A stretch of DNA of 64,000 nucleotides from Phycicoccus duodecadis. Lineage in GTDB: Bacteria; Actinomycetota; Actinomycetes; Actinomycetales; Dermatophilaceae. Made by a program: the position numbers and the translations under genes. Below are positions 48,277 to 56,405 of the stretch, piece by piece; the first letter of the stretch is position 1, and each line of letters opens with the position of its first letter. The notes below the pieces were generated by a model. The model searched no databases, had not been told where the DNA came from, and saw only the letters and a program-made list of their open reading frames with translations. The stretch covers positions 930,001 to 994,000 of the forward strand of contig NZ_PJNE01000001.1 in NCBI RefSeq assembly GCF_002846495.1. Reading direction: 5' to 3'.

Positions 48277-49080
48277 GTGCCCGGCTTCGACGACGACCTC
48301 CGACTGGCCCATGTCCTCGCTGACGCCGTCGAGCGGGTGACCATGGCCCGGTTCCGCGCCGACGACCTCCACGTCGAGACCAAACCCGACCTCACCCTGG
48401 TCAGCGACGCCGACCGCGACGCCGAGGAGCTGGTGCGCTCCCAGCTCAAGCGCACGCGTCCTCGCGACATGGTCATCGGCGAGGAGATGCCCCCGACGGG
48501 CTCGGGCAACCGGCAGTGGGTCGTCGACCCCATCGACGGCACCCACAGCTTCGTGCGCGGCGTGCCGGTGTGGGCCACCCTCATCGGGCTCGTGGTCGAC
48601 GGCGCACCGGTGCTCGGCCTCGTGGCCGCCCCCGCGCTCGGCCGGCGGTGGTGGGCCGCCACCGGTTCCGGTGCGTGGTCCGGGCGCAGCCTCACCAGCG
48701 CCAGGCAGATGCACGTCTCGGGGGTCTCGACCCTGGCCGACGCCTCGCTCTCGATCTCGAGCACCACCTCGTGGGACGCCGTGGGCCGTCTGGACGCCGT
48801 GCTCGACCTGGCGCGGGCGTGCTGGCGCGAGCGCGCGTACGGCGACTTCTGGTCCTACATGCTCGTGGCCGAGGGTGCGGTGGACATCGCGGCCGAGCCC
48901 GAGCTGTCACTGCACGACATGGTGGCGCTGGCGCCGGTCGTCACCGAGGCCGGGGGCCGCTTCACCTCCCTCGACGGCACCGACGGGCCGTTCGGCGGCA
49001 ACGCCGTGGCCACCAACGGCCTGCTGCACGACGAGGTCCTGGCGCGCCTCGGGACCGCCCGCGAGGCGACCTCGGGCTAG
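48277..49080 (+). CDS. hisN: Histidinol-phosphatase, inositol-monophosphatase type
   Basis: 267 residues. Mg2+-dependent phosphatase fold with IGEEMPP (metal Glu), the signature VVDPIDGTHSFVRG (~85-98) and the second motif YGDFWSYMLVAEGAVDIAAEPEL. This family supplies histidinol phosphatase in actinobacteria and, as I recall, is often near aroA-rsgA; here the opp operon separates them. Its TAG stop and the Ogt stop share the palindrome CTAG. Confidence 0.92.
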   Translation: MPGFDDDLRLAHVLADAVERVTMARFRADDLHVETKPDLTLVSDADRDAEELVRSQLKRTRPRDMVIGEEMPPTGSGNRQWVVDPIDGTHSFVRGVPVWATLIGLVVDGAPVLGLVAAPALGRRWWAATGSGAWSGRSLTSARQMHVSGVSTLADASLSISSTTSWDAVGRLDAVLDLARACWRERAYGDFWSYMLVAEGAVDIAAEPELSLHDMVALAPVVTEAGGRFTSLDGTDGPFGGNAVATNGLLHDEVLARLGTAREATSG

Positions 49081-49565
49081 AAGAGCACCGCCTGGTCGGC
49101 CTCGGTGGCCACCCCCTCGAGGCGGAGCAGCGCGGCCTTGCGGGGCAGGCCGCCGGCGTACCCGGTGAGGGTCCCGTCGCTCCCGACGACCCGGTGGCAC
49201 GGCAGGACGATCGGCAGCGGGTTCGCCCCGTTGGCCGCGCCGACGGCCCGCGACGCACCCGGCGGCAGCCCGAGGGCGGCCGCCAGCGCGCCGTAGGTGG
49301 TGGTCCTCCCCCACGGCACCAGCGCCAGCTCGGCCCACACCCGCTGCCGGAAAGGGGTGCCCGTGGGCGCCAGCGGTAGGTCGAAGACCCGGCGGAGGCC
49401 GGCGAAGTACTCCTCGAGCTGGCGCCGTGCGTCCTCCAGGACGTCGTTGCGGCCGTCCGGGCCCGTAGCGGTCGCGGGGTCGGCCTCCGGCTCGGCGTCG
49501 AACCGGATGGCGACCAGGGCCCCGTCGCGGGCGAGCAGCTCGAGCGGCCCGACCGGCGAGCGCAT
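49077..49565 (-). CDS. ogt: Methylated-DNA--protein-cysteine methyltransferase
   Basis: Direct reversal of O6-alkylguanine: the alkyl group is transferred to the active Cys in LPCHRVVGSDG. 162 residues from the ATG at 49565; an in-frame GTG (49598) or TTG (49622) could add 11 or 19 residues, and no ribosome binding site decides. The HTH DNA-binding part has GTPFRQRVWAELALVPWGRTTTYGALA. No Ada domain. Confidence 0.93.
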   Translation of the reverse strand: MRSPVGPLELLARDGALVAIRFDAEPEADPATATGPDGRNDVLEDARRQLEEYFAGLRRVFDLPLAPTGTPFRQRVWAELALVPWGRTTTYGALAAALGLPPGASRAVGAANGANPLPIVLPCHRVVGSDGTLTGYAGGLPRKAALLRLEGVATEADQAVLF

Positions 49566-49611
49566 CACGAGCGAGCGGGTCGGCGACCCGGGCGCCACGG
49601 GGCCCGGGGCC

Positions 49612-50958
49612 TCAGAGGGCAACGGTCGTGACCTCGCCGGTGACCCGCCCCTCGAGCTGGGGCACCACGCCGGCGGCGTCGCCGACCAGGACCACCGACC
49701 ACTCCCCCGTCGCCGTGCGCCGGTAGGCGGCGTCGAGGTCGTCGAGCCCGAGGGCCCGGACGGCGTCGAGGGTTCGCGTCGTGAAGTCCAGCGGCAGCCC
49801 CTCGAGTGCCAGGGCGGCCGTCTCGTCGGCCACGGCGTCGGCGGTGGCGTAGCGGCCGGGGGCGGTCTTGGCGACGTAGTCGACCCCGGAGCGCAGCTCG
49901 GCGTCGGTGAACCCGTCGCGCGCCCCGTCGAGGATGCCGAGCACGATCTCGAGCGCCTCGCCGGTGACCTCGGTGCGTACCGAGCCGGCCGTGACGAAGG
50001 TCCCGCCGGCGGCCCGCGGCCGGAACCCGGAGCGGATCCCGTAGGTGTAGCCCTTCTCCTCCCGCAGGACGGCGTCGAGGCGCGCGCTCGGGGAGCCGCC
50101 CAGGACGAAGGCCAGCACCGGGTGCGGCGCCCAGCCCGCTGACGTGGAGCGGTCGGGGCCGGGGCGTCCCACGAGGAGCTCGGTCTGCACCGCTCCGGGG
50201 CGGTCGACGACGACGACCCGGGCCCGGTCGGTGGCGGGCACCGGGGGGCGCGCGGGAGGGGGCGGGACGTGGCCGGAGGCCTCCCAGGAACCGAGGGTCC
50301 CGGCCAGGACCTCGGCCACGGGGACCCCGGTCAGGTCGCCCGCCAGGACGAGGGTGGCACCCCGCGGACCGACCGCGCGGGCGTGCCGCGCGACGATGTC
50401 GTCGCGGGTGATCGCCGCGATGGTCCCGCTGGTGCCGGCGGCCGGGCGGGCGGCCCGGTCGCCGTCGTCCCAGAGGGTGCGGGCGAGCTCGCGGCTGCCG
50501 CGATGGGCGGCCGAGGCCCGCTCCTGCTCGATCTCGGCCTGTCGCGTGCGCAGGATGCGGCGCACCTCGTCGTCGGGGAAGACCGGGTCGGCCAGCGCGG
50601 CCGTGAGCAGCCGCGCCGCCGTGGCCAGGTGCGCCTGCGGCACGTCGACGTCGACCATCAGCCCACCGTCGGAGACCCCGGCCCCCAGCACCATCCCGTG
50701 GCGCTCCATGAGCTCGGCGAACTCCTCGGAGGTGTACTGGGCGGTGCCCTCGTCGAGGAGGCGGGCCGTCATGGCCGACACGCCCTCGATGGCGCGGGGC
50801 TCGTCGGCCAGCGACGCGGGGACGACGAGGCGCAGCGAGAGGACGTACTGCCCCGGCAGGTCGTGCACCAGCACCCGCAGGCCGTTGGGGAGGAGGTGCT
50901 CGGCGGCGGCCGGGAAGGCCCACGGGGCGGGCGCGAGGACGGGCGGGCGGGTGCTCAC
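49612..50958 (-). CDS. M16 family peptidase-like protein, non-catalytic partner
   Basis: 448 residues. Two insulinase-type domains, but the HxxEH zinc motif is absent from the N-terminal half. The C-terminal half has LREEKGYTYGIRSGF (the R/Y pair that contacts substrate). By analogy with PqqF/MPP-type heterodimers it would pair with the catalytic subunit just upstream, with which it overlaps by GTGA. Confidence 0.88.
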   Translation of the reverse strand: MSTRPPVLAPAPWAFPAAAEHLLPNGLRVLVHDLPGQYVLSLRLVVPASLADEPRAIEGVSAMTARLLDEGTAQYTSEEFAELMERHGMVLGAGVSDGGLMVDVDVPQAHLATAARLLTAALADPVFPDDEVRRILRTRQAEIEQERASAAHRGSRELARTLWDDGDRAARPAAGTSGTIAAITRDDIVARHARAVGPRGATLVLAGDLTGVPVAEVLAGTLGSWEASGHVPPPPARPPVPATDRARVVVVDRPGAVQTELLVGRPGPDRSTSAGWAPHPVLAFVLGGSPSARLDAVLREEKGYTYGIRSGFRPRAAGGTFVTAGSVRTEVTGEALEIVLGILDGARDGFTDAELRSGVDYVAKTAPGRYATADAVADETAALALEGLPLDFTTRTLDAVRALGLDDLDAAYRRTATGEWSVVLVGDAAGVVPQLEGRVTGEVTTVAL

Positions 50959-52244
50959 GCGACCGCCTCCGCCTGGTCGGCGTCGCCGAGGTACGAGACG
51001 ACGGCCCGGCTCTGCGGCGCCAGCCAGCGGCGCGCGGCCTCGAGCACGCGCTCGGGGGTGACGGCGCGCATCCGGTCGAGGTGGGTGTTGACCATCCCCG
51101 GGTCGTCGTGCAGGAGCGTGAAGCGGCTGATCATGTCGGCCCGCTCCTCCTGGCTCGCGAGCGCCGAGAGCCAGCCGCGCTCGGACTGGGCGATGGAGGC
51201 GTCGAGCTCGGCCTCGGTCGGCCCGTGGGTGGCGAGGCGCTCGAGCTCCTCGACCAGGGCGTCCTCGAGGAGGTCGGGGTCGGCGCCGGGGGCGACGTCG
51301 AGCACGACGAAGCCCAGGGAGACGCCGTCGACGAAGCCCCAGGCGGTGGCATGGGCCCCGACGGCCACCTGCTCGCGCCGGACCAGCCGGCGCACCAGGC
51401 TGGAGGTGGACAGGCCGGCCAGGCAGTCGAGCGCGACCATCGCGGCCACGAGCTCGTCGGTGCCGTCGACCGGCAGGCGGAACGCGACGTGGACCCGGTC
51501 GTTGGGCACCTGCTCACGGCGCACCACCCGGACCGGCTCGGCCAGCGGCTCGAGCTGCGGCAGGGGCGGCCGGGGCGTCTCGGCCCGCGCGGTGAGGGGG
51601 CCGAAGTGCCGCTCGACGAGGGCGAACCCGTGCTCGGGCTCGACGTCGCCGCACAGGGTCAGCACGGTGTTGTCGGGCGCGTAGTAGCGACGGAAGAACG
51701 CGTGCACGTCATCCACACCGGCGGCGTCGAGGTCGGCCATCGAGCCGATCGTGGGGTGATGGTACGGATGGCCTTCGGGGAAGACGGCGGCGTAGACGTC
51801 GACCAGCGCGTTGCCGTAGGGCTGGTTGTCGTAGCGCTGGCGCTTCTCCTCCTTGACCACGTCGCGCTGGTTGTCGAGGTTGTCCTGGGTGAGCGCGTCG
51901 AGCAGGTGACCGTGCCGGTCGGCCTCGAGCCACAGGGCCAGCTCGAGCGCGCCCGACGGCACGGTCTCGAAGTAGTTGGTGCGGTCGAACCAGGTGGTCG
52001 CGTTGAGCCGGCCCCCTTCGGCCATCAGCGCCTCGAAGTGCTCACCGCTGCGCACCCCCCGCGAACCCTGGAACATCAGGTGCTCGAAGAGGTGGGCGAA
52101 GCCGGTGCGGCCGGGCTGCTCGTGACGCGAGCCGACCCCGACCCAGAGGTTGACCGTGACGTTGGGGACCGTGTGGTCAGGCGAGACGACGACACGCAGC
52201 CCGTTGGGCAGCGTGCGTCGGTGGATGGGGTAGTCCAGCGGCAT
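50955..52244 (-). CDS. M16 family zinc peptidase, catalytic subunit
   Basis: 429 residues. Zinc motif HLFEH in TGFAHLFEHLMFQGS (~49-63), with the downstream Glu in KEEKRQRYDNQPYG. No signal peptide. Substrate unknown; peptide turnover is the usual role. The ATG at 52244 is preceded by a TAGGGT hexamer at 6 nt, so it may be leaderless. Confidence 0.93.
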   Translation of the reverse strand: MPLDYPIHRRTLPNGLRVVVSPDHTVPNVTVNLWVGVGSRHEQPGRTGFAHLFEHLMFQGSRGVRSGEHFEALMAEGGRLNATTWFDRTNYFETVPSGALELALWLEADRHGHLLDALTQDNLDNQRDVVKEEKRQRYDNQPYGNALVDVYAAVFPEGHPYHHPTIGSMADLDAAGVDDVHAFFRRYYAPDNTVLTLCGDVEPEHGFALVERHFGPLTARAETPRPPLPQLEPLAEPVRVVRREQVPNDRVHVAFRLPVDGTDELVAAMVALDCLAGLSTSSLVRRLVRREQVAVGAHATAWGFVDGVSLGFVVLDVAPGADPDLLEDALVEELERLATHGPTEAELDASIAQSERGWLSALASQEERADMISRFTLLHDDPGMVNTHLDRMRAVTPERVLEAARRWLAPQSRAVVSYLGDADQAEAVA

Positions 52245-52250
52245 GGCGTC

Positions 52251-52256
52251 ACCCTA
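52251..52256 (-). promoter_or_regulatory. TAGGGT -10 hexamer for the M16 pair
   Basis: Reads TAGGGT on the minus strand, 6 nt before the ATG at 52244; no Shine-Dalgarno sequence. Confidence 0.45.
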
Positions 52257-52289
52257 CGGCCGGGGCCCGACGGGGACGGACGAGCGTTC

Positions 52290-53699
52290 TCAGCCGACCG
52301 GGCGCGGCGCCTCGGGCTCGAGCCCGGCCTCCGTCGGCTCGACGGTGGCCGCGGACCCCGGCAGGACCGGAGCATCGCGCCGGGGCAGGGCGTCGAGGGC
52401 GCGCCGCCCGAAGACCTGCTGCTCGGTGGCCACCCGCTCGGCGCGACCACGCCCCAGGAAGCTCACCGCCCAGTGCAGCAGCGTCGTCACCTGGCTCTTG
52501 AAGCCGATGATGTAGACGAGGTGGATCGCCAGCCAGAGGACCCAGGCGAAGAACCCGGCGAAGCGCAGCCGCCCGATGGAGGCCACCGCGCTGAAGCGCG
52601 AGATGGTCGCCATCGAGCCCTTGTCGCGGTACTCGAAGTGCGCCTCGGTGTCGGTGCCGTCCAGGCGACGGCCGATCTGGCGGGCCGCGAACCGGGCCCC
52701 CTGGATGGCGACCTGGGCCACCCCGGGCAGGCCGTCGAGCGAGATCATGTCGCCGACGACGAAGACCTCGGGGTGGCCGGGGAGGGTGAGGTCGGGGTTC
52801 ACCTGCACGCGCCCGGCCCGGTCGAGCCCAGCCCCCGACTGCTCGGCGAGCTGGCGTCCGAGCGGGCTGGCCTGCACGCCGGCGGCCCAGACCTTGGTGA
52901 GGGCGTCGATGCGGTGCGAGGAGCCGTCGGGCTCGCGCACGACGATGCCGGTGGAGTCGACGTCGGTGACCATCGTGCCGAGCCGGACCTCGACCCCGAG
53001 GTCGCTCAGCGTGCGCTTGGCCGCGCCGCCGAGGCGCTCGCCGAAGGACGGGAGCACGGTGTCGACGGCGTCCACCAGGAGGATGCGGGCGTCACGCGGG
53101 TCGATCCGGCGGAAGTCGTTCTTGAGCGTGCGGTGGGCCAGCTCGGCGATCTGCCCGGCCATCTCCACCCCGGTGGGGCCGGCGCCGACGACGACGAAGG
53201 TCAGCGCGCGCTGCACCTCGGCGGGGGTCTGCGCGATCTCGGCCAGCTCGAACGCCCCGAAGATGCGGCCGCGCAGCTCGAGGGCGTCGTCGATCGACTT
53301 CATGCCGGGCGCGTGGCGCGCGAAGTGGTCGTTGCCGAACCACGACTGCCCGGCGCCCGCGGCCACCAGGAGGGTGTCGTACGGGAGGACGCTCTCGCGG
53401 CCCAGGAGCTCGGAGGTGACGGTGCGCGCCGCCAGGTCGACGTGCGTGACCTCGCCGAGCACGACCCGGGCGTTCTTCTGCCGCGCGAGCACCTCGCGGG
53501 TGCTCGGGGCGATCTCGCCCTCGGAGAGGATGCCGGTGGCCACCTGGTAGAGCAGCGGCTGGAAGAGGTGGTGGGCGGTCTTCGCCACGAGGGTGATCTC
53601 GACGTCGCCGCGCCGCTTGAGGGCCTGCGTGCCGAACAACCCACCGAAGCCCGAGCCGATGACGACGATGCGGTGCGGGGCGGCAGGGGTGACGTTCAC
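52290..53699 (-). CDS. ndh: Type II NADH dehydrogenase
   Basis: 469 residues. Non-proton-pumping NADH:quinone oxidoreductase. FAD motif IVVIGSGFGGLFG, second nucleotide motif FVVVGAGPTGVEMAGQIAEL, VFVVGDM near the FAD end, and the NDH-2 C-terminal amphipathic/membrane segment FAWVLWLAIHLVYIIGFKSQ. The C-terminal ~55 residues are a variable Pro/Glu-rich tail. GTG start at 53699. It lies 100 nt from the nitrogen-oxide module and could feed its electron chain, which is inference. Confidence 0.94.
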   Translation of the reverse strand: MNVTPAAPHRIVVIGSGFGGLFGTQALKRRGDVEITLVAKTAHHLFQPLLYQVATGILSEGEIAPSTREVLARQKNARVVLGEVTHVDLAARTVTSELLGRESVLPYDTLLVAAGAGQSWFGNDHFARHAPGMKSIDDALELRGRIFGAFELAEIAQTPAEVQRALTFVVVGAGPTGVEMAGQIAELAHRTLKNDFRRIDPRDARILLVDAVDTVLPSFGERLGGAAKRTLSDLGVEVRLGTMVTDVDSTGIVVREPDGSSHRIDALTKVWAAGVQASPLGRQLAEQSGAGLDRAGRVQVNPDLTLPGHPEVFVVGDMISLDGLPGVAQVAIQGARFAARQIGRRLDGTDTEAHFEYRDKGSMATISRFSAVASIGRLRFAGFFAWVLWLAIHLVYIIGFKSQVTTLLHWAVSFLGRGRAERVATEQQVFGRRALDALPRRDAPVLPGSAATVEPTEAGLEPEAPRPVG

Positions 53700-53798
53700 A
53701 TCCGGGTCAACACCGGCGACGCGGCCGCTATGCCGCCTCTCGCGCCCGAGCGCGGTCCGCGCCCGCCGGGGCGACGGCGGGGTCGCGACGAGCGTCGC

Positions 53799-54593
53799 CT
53801 ACGCGCGGGCGATGAACCGGACCCTGAAGTCGACCGGTCCCCGCTCGAGATAGGTGACGCCGAAACGGCCGGGGGTGCGTCGCTGCACCTGGTCGAGCAG
53901 CGGGACCGGGTCGTGGTCGGCGACGATCTCCAGGCCGGAGCCGGGAGCCACCGCGTCGAGCGCGCCGAAGATCGTGGCGTGCCGGATGGCGTGCGGGATG
54001 ACCCGGACGTCCAGCTCGGGGTGGCCGGGCGGGTCGACGGTGCCGCAGGCGCAGCCCGACCCACCGTGGCCCGGCGCCGGCTCGGACTGCTCGGAGTGTC
54101 CGTGCCCGTGCCCGTCGTGGCCGCCGAGCAGCTCGTGCATGCCGGCGAGCAGGTCGGCGAGCGAGTGCTCGGGGGAGGTCGCGAGCAGCGGCAGCAGCTG
54201 GTCGTTCTCCTTGGCCAGGTGGACGGCGAAGAGCGCCTGCAGTGCCCGGCCGGAGGCGGCCGCCCCCACGGGGGTGGTCGCCCTCTCGACCTCGTCGACC
54301 ACGGCGACGATGGCGACGTGCTCGGCGAGCATCGCGTCGACGAGCAGCCGGCCCTCCGCCATCCCACTCGCCGCCGGGTAGAGGCTCCTCTCCTCGGCCA
54401 GCGCGTGCGGGACGAGGGACTCCCGGGCCCAGGCGACGAGGCGGTCCCGGGCCGTGGGCGCCTCACCCCCCGCCGTGTGGAGGAGGTCGGCCACCAGCAG
54501 GGCCAGCTCACCGGACATCAGGGCGTGGTGGTTCGCCACCGCCTCCACGGCCTCGGCGTCGGCCGGGCTCGAGGAGATCGTCAGAGCAGTCAT
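53799..54593 (-). CDS. Hemerythrin-domain and DUF2249 fusion protein
   Basis: 264 residues. Hemerythrin HHE four-helix domain (~1-155) with iron-ligand candidates in ANHHALM, LVPHALAEERSLYP, LAEHVAIV and HLAKENDQLLP. Then a His/Gly-rich linker (GGHDGHGHGH) and a GCACG cysteine pair, then a DUF2249 domain (~185-264; ELDVRVIPHAIRHATIFGALD). Such fusions are associated with nitric-oxide and denitrification genes, and it is divergent (40 bp) from a regulator followed by a nitrite reductase. The likely role is NO or O2 binding or Fe-S repair. Confidence 0.88.
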   Translation of the reverse strand: MTALTISSSPADAEAVEAVANHHALMSGELALLVADLLHTAGGEAPTARDRLVAWARESLVPHALAEERSLYPAASGMAEGRLLVDAMLAEHVAIVAVVDEVERATTPVGAAASGRALQALFAVHLAKENDQLLPLLATSPEHSLADLLAGMHELLGGHDGHGHGHSEQSEPAPGHGGSGCACGTVDPPGHPELDVRVIPHAIRHATIFGALDAVAPGSGLEIVADHDPVPLLDQVQRRTPGRFGVTYLERGPVDFRVRFIARA

Positions 54594-54617
54594 GGGGTGT
54601 GTCCTTTCGAGGATCAG

Positions 54618-54632
54618 GTACGAATAACATAC
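54618..54632. promoter_or_regulatory. Imperfect palindrome in the divergent promoter of the nitrogen-oxide module
   Basis: GTACGAATAACATAC (54618-54632), with GTA-x-G / C-x-TAC symmetry, in an AT-rich island within the 40-bp gap between the hemerythrin gene and the regulator gene. TAACAT (54625-54630) could be the regulator's -10. It fits an autoregulatory operator for the adjacent HTH protein. Confidence 0.45.
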
Positions 54633-54633
54633 A

Positions 54634-55287
54634 ATGATCACCGTGGAAAAAAACACCGGCCCCCGGCCCGGACCCGGCCGAGCCCCCACGGACGCCCAGG
54701 GCCGCGTCCTCGCCGCCCTGACCCGGCGGGGAGCGCCGACGACCCTCGCCCAGCTCGTGGAGGTCACCGGCCTGCACGAGAACACCGTGCGGGGTCATCT
54801 CGACGCCCTGCACCAGGCCTCCCACGTCACGCGTCTGCGAGCCCGCCCCGCGGGGCGCGGCCGCCCCGCCTGGGCCTACGTCGCCCGCGAGGCGCCGTAC
54901 GCCGCGCTGGCGCAGTCCTTGGCCCGCGGCATCGAGGCCAGCCCCGGTGCCACCGCCCGCGAGACCGGCGAGTCCGGGGGGCGCGCCTGGGGTGAGCGGC
55001 TGCGCGCGGTGTTCGACGGGGACGAGCGGACCCCGCGCGAACGCCTCCTGCTGACCCTCGAGCACGTCGGCTTCGGCCCTGAGCCGTCCCCGGACCCGAC
55101 GGTGGTCAGGCTCACCCGGTGCCCCTTCCTCGACGCCGCCCGGGCCCATCCGGCGGCGGTCTGCAGCGTGCACCTCGGGCTGATCGAAGGCGTCCTGGGC
55201 GAGTCGCTCGACCCGCACGCCCTGCAGCCGTTCGGCGAGCCCGACGCGTGCCTGGTGCGGATCCCGAGCCCCGGGACCGGGGGATGA
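54634..55287 (+). CDS. HTH regulator with C-terminal cysteines (SufR-like, candidate Fe-S/NO sensor)
   Basis: 217 residues. Winged helix (~18-85; TLAQLVEVTGLHENTVRGHLDALHQASHV). The C-terminal region holds C163 (TRCPF), C177 (VCSVHLGL) and C206 (DACLVRI), spaced like the cluster-binding part of SufR-type ArsR-like regulators, which bind [4Fe-4S] with three or four Cys. By context it probably controls the hemerythrin gene and the nitrite reductase operon. Cluster binding and NO sensing are inference. The stop overlaps the next ATG (ATGA). Confidence 0.83.
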   Translation: MITVEKNTGPRPGPGRAPTDAQGRVLAALTRRGAPTTLAQLVEVTGLHENTVRGHLDALHQASHVTRLRARPAGRGRPAWAYVAREAPYAALAQSLARGIEASPGATARETGESGGRAWGERLRAVFDGDERTPRERLLLTLEHVGFGPEPSPDPTVVRLTRCPFLDAARAHPAAVCSVHLGLIEGVLGESLDPHALQPFGEPDACLVRIPSPGTGG

Positions 55288-56405
55288 GCGCACGGCGGCC
55301 GGCCGCGCGAACCCTGCTCGCGCTCCCCGCCGGCCTCGCCCTCCTGGTCGGCATGGACGCCGGGCTCGGCCTCCTGGACGCCTGGCCCCCGGTGGGCTCC
55401 GCTCGCCTCGGCGACGTCCACGGGATCCTCATGGTGTTCGGCTTCGTCGGCACCCTCGTCGCCCTGGAGCGAGCGGTCGCGCTCGGTCGCCCCGTCGGGT
55501 ACGCAGCACCGGCGCTGCTGGGCCTCGGAGCCGTGCTGCTCGTCCCGGAGCCCACCCGGGCGGTCGGCGCCGCCCTGCTCACGGCCGGCTCGCTGGCCCT
55601 GTGCCTGGTCTACGTCCCGCTGTGGCACCGCAACCGTGACGACGCGGTGCTGGTCTCCGCGCTCGGCGCCGTGTGCGCCCTGGGCGGGGCGGTGCTGTGG
55701 CGCGCCGGTGCCGACACGTCCCAGACCATCCCGTGGCTGGCCGGGTTCGTGATCCTGACCATCGGCGGCGAGCGCCTCGAGCTCGCGCGCCTGGCCATGC
55801 CGCCGACGGCGGGGCGCGACCTCGTCCTCCTGAGCAGCGGGCTGGCGAGCGCCGTCGTGGCGGCCACCCTGTGGCCGGCCGTGGGGACCCCGCTCCTGGG
55901 CGTCGCCCTCCTCGCGCTGACGGCGTGGCTGGTGCGTCACGACGTGGCGCGCCGCACGGTGAGGAGCTCGGGTCTGCCCCGGTTCGCCGCGGGCTGCATG
56001 CTGGCCGGCCAGGCCTGGCTGGTCGTCGCGGGCGGCATCTGGCTGCTGGGCGGCACGACCGCGGGGGGCGCGAGGTACGACGCCGTCGTGCACGCCGTCT
56101 TCCTCGGTTTCACGATCTCGATGATCATGGCCCACGCCTCCTCGATCCTGCCCGCCGTGACGCGGGTGCCGCTGCCCTACCGCCCGGTGATGTACGGACC
56201 GTGGGGCCTCCTCCAGCTCTCGCTGGTGCTGCGGCTCTGGGGCGGCGACGCCCTGGGCAGCGAGATGGCTCGCCGTCTCGGGGGCGCCGGCAACGCGCTC
56301 GCGCTGCTGCTCTTCCTCGTCGTGGCGGTCGGCAGCGCGGTCCGGGGAGCGCCGGCCCGGCCCCGGCGGGTACCCGCGGCGGCTACCGCGGTGGCGTCCT
56401 CGTGA
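55284..56405 (+). CDS. Polytopic membrane protein, NnrS-like
   Basis: 373 residues with about twelve hydrophobic helices. Conserved-looking His positions occur in GDVHGILMVFGFVGT and in VVHAVFLGFTISMIMAHASSILP near the C-terminus; a similar His arrangement marks the NnrS heme-copper-like family linked to NO. Coupled to the regulator (ATGA) and to the nitrite reductase (GTGA). The NnrS assignment is by motif impression and context; a generic membrane protein is the alternative. Confidence 0.65.
   Translation: MSARRPAARTLLALPAGLALLVGMDAGLGLLDAWPPVGSARLGDVHGILMVFGFVGTLVALERAVALGRPVGYAAPALLGLGAVLLVPEPTRAVGAALLTAGSLALCLVYVPLWHRNRDDAVLVSALGAVCALGGAVLWRAGADTSQTIPWLAGFVILTIGGERLELARLAMPPTAGRDLVLLSSGLASAVVAATLWPAVGTPLLGVALLALTAWLVRHDVARRTVRSSGLPRFAAGCMLAGQAWLVVAGGIWLLGGTTAGGARYDAVVHAVFLGFTISMIMAHASSILPAVTRVPLPYRPVMYGPWGLLQLSLVLRLWGGDALGSEMARRLGGAGNALALLLFLVVAVGSAVRGAPARPRRVPAAATAVASS

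Noticed and set aside
51081..54995. 1304-codon plus-strand open frame across the M16 genes, ndh and the hemerythrin gene
   Set aside because: It crosses four well-supported genes and two promoters on the other strand and shows only GC-driven low-complexity sequence.
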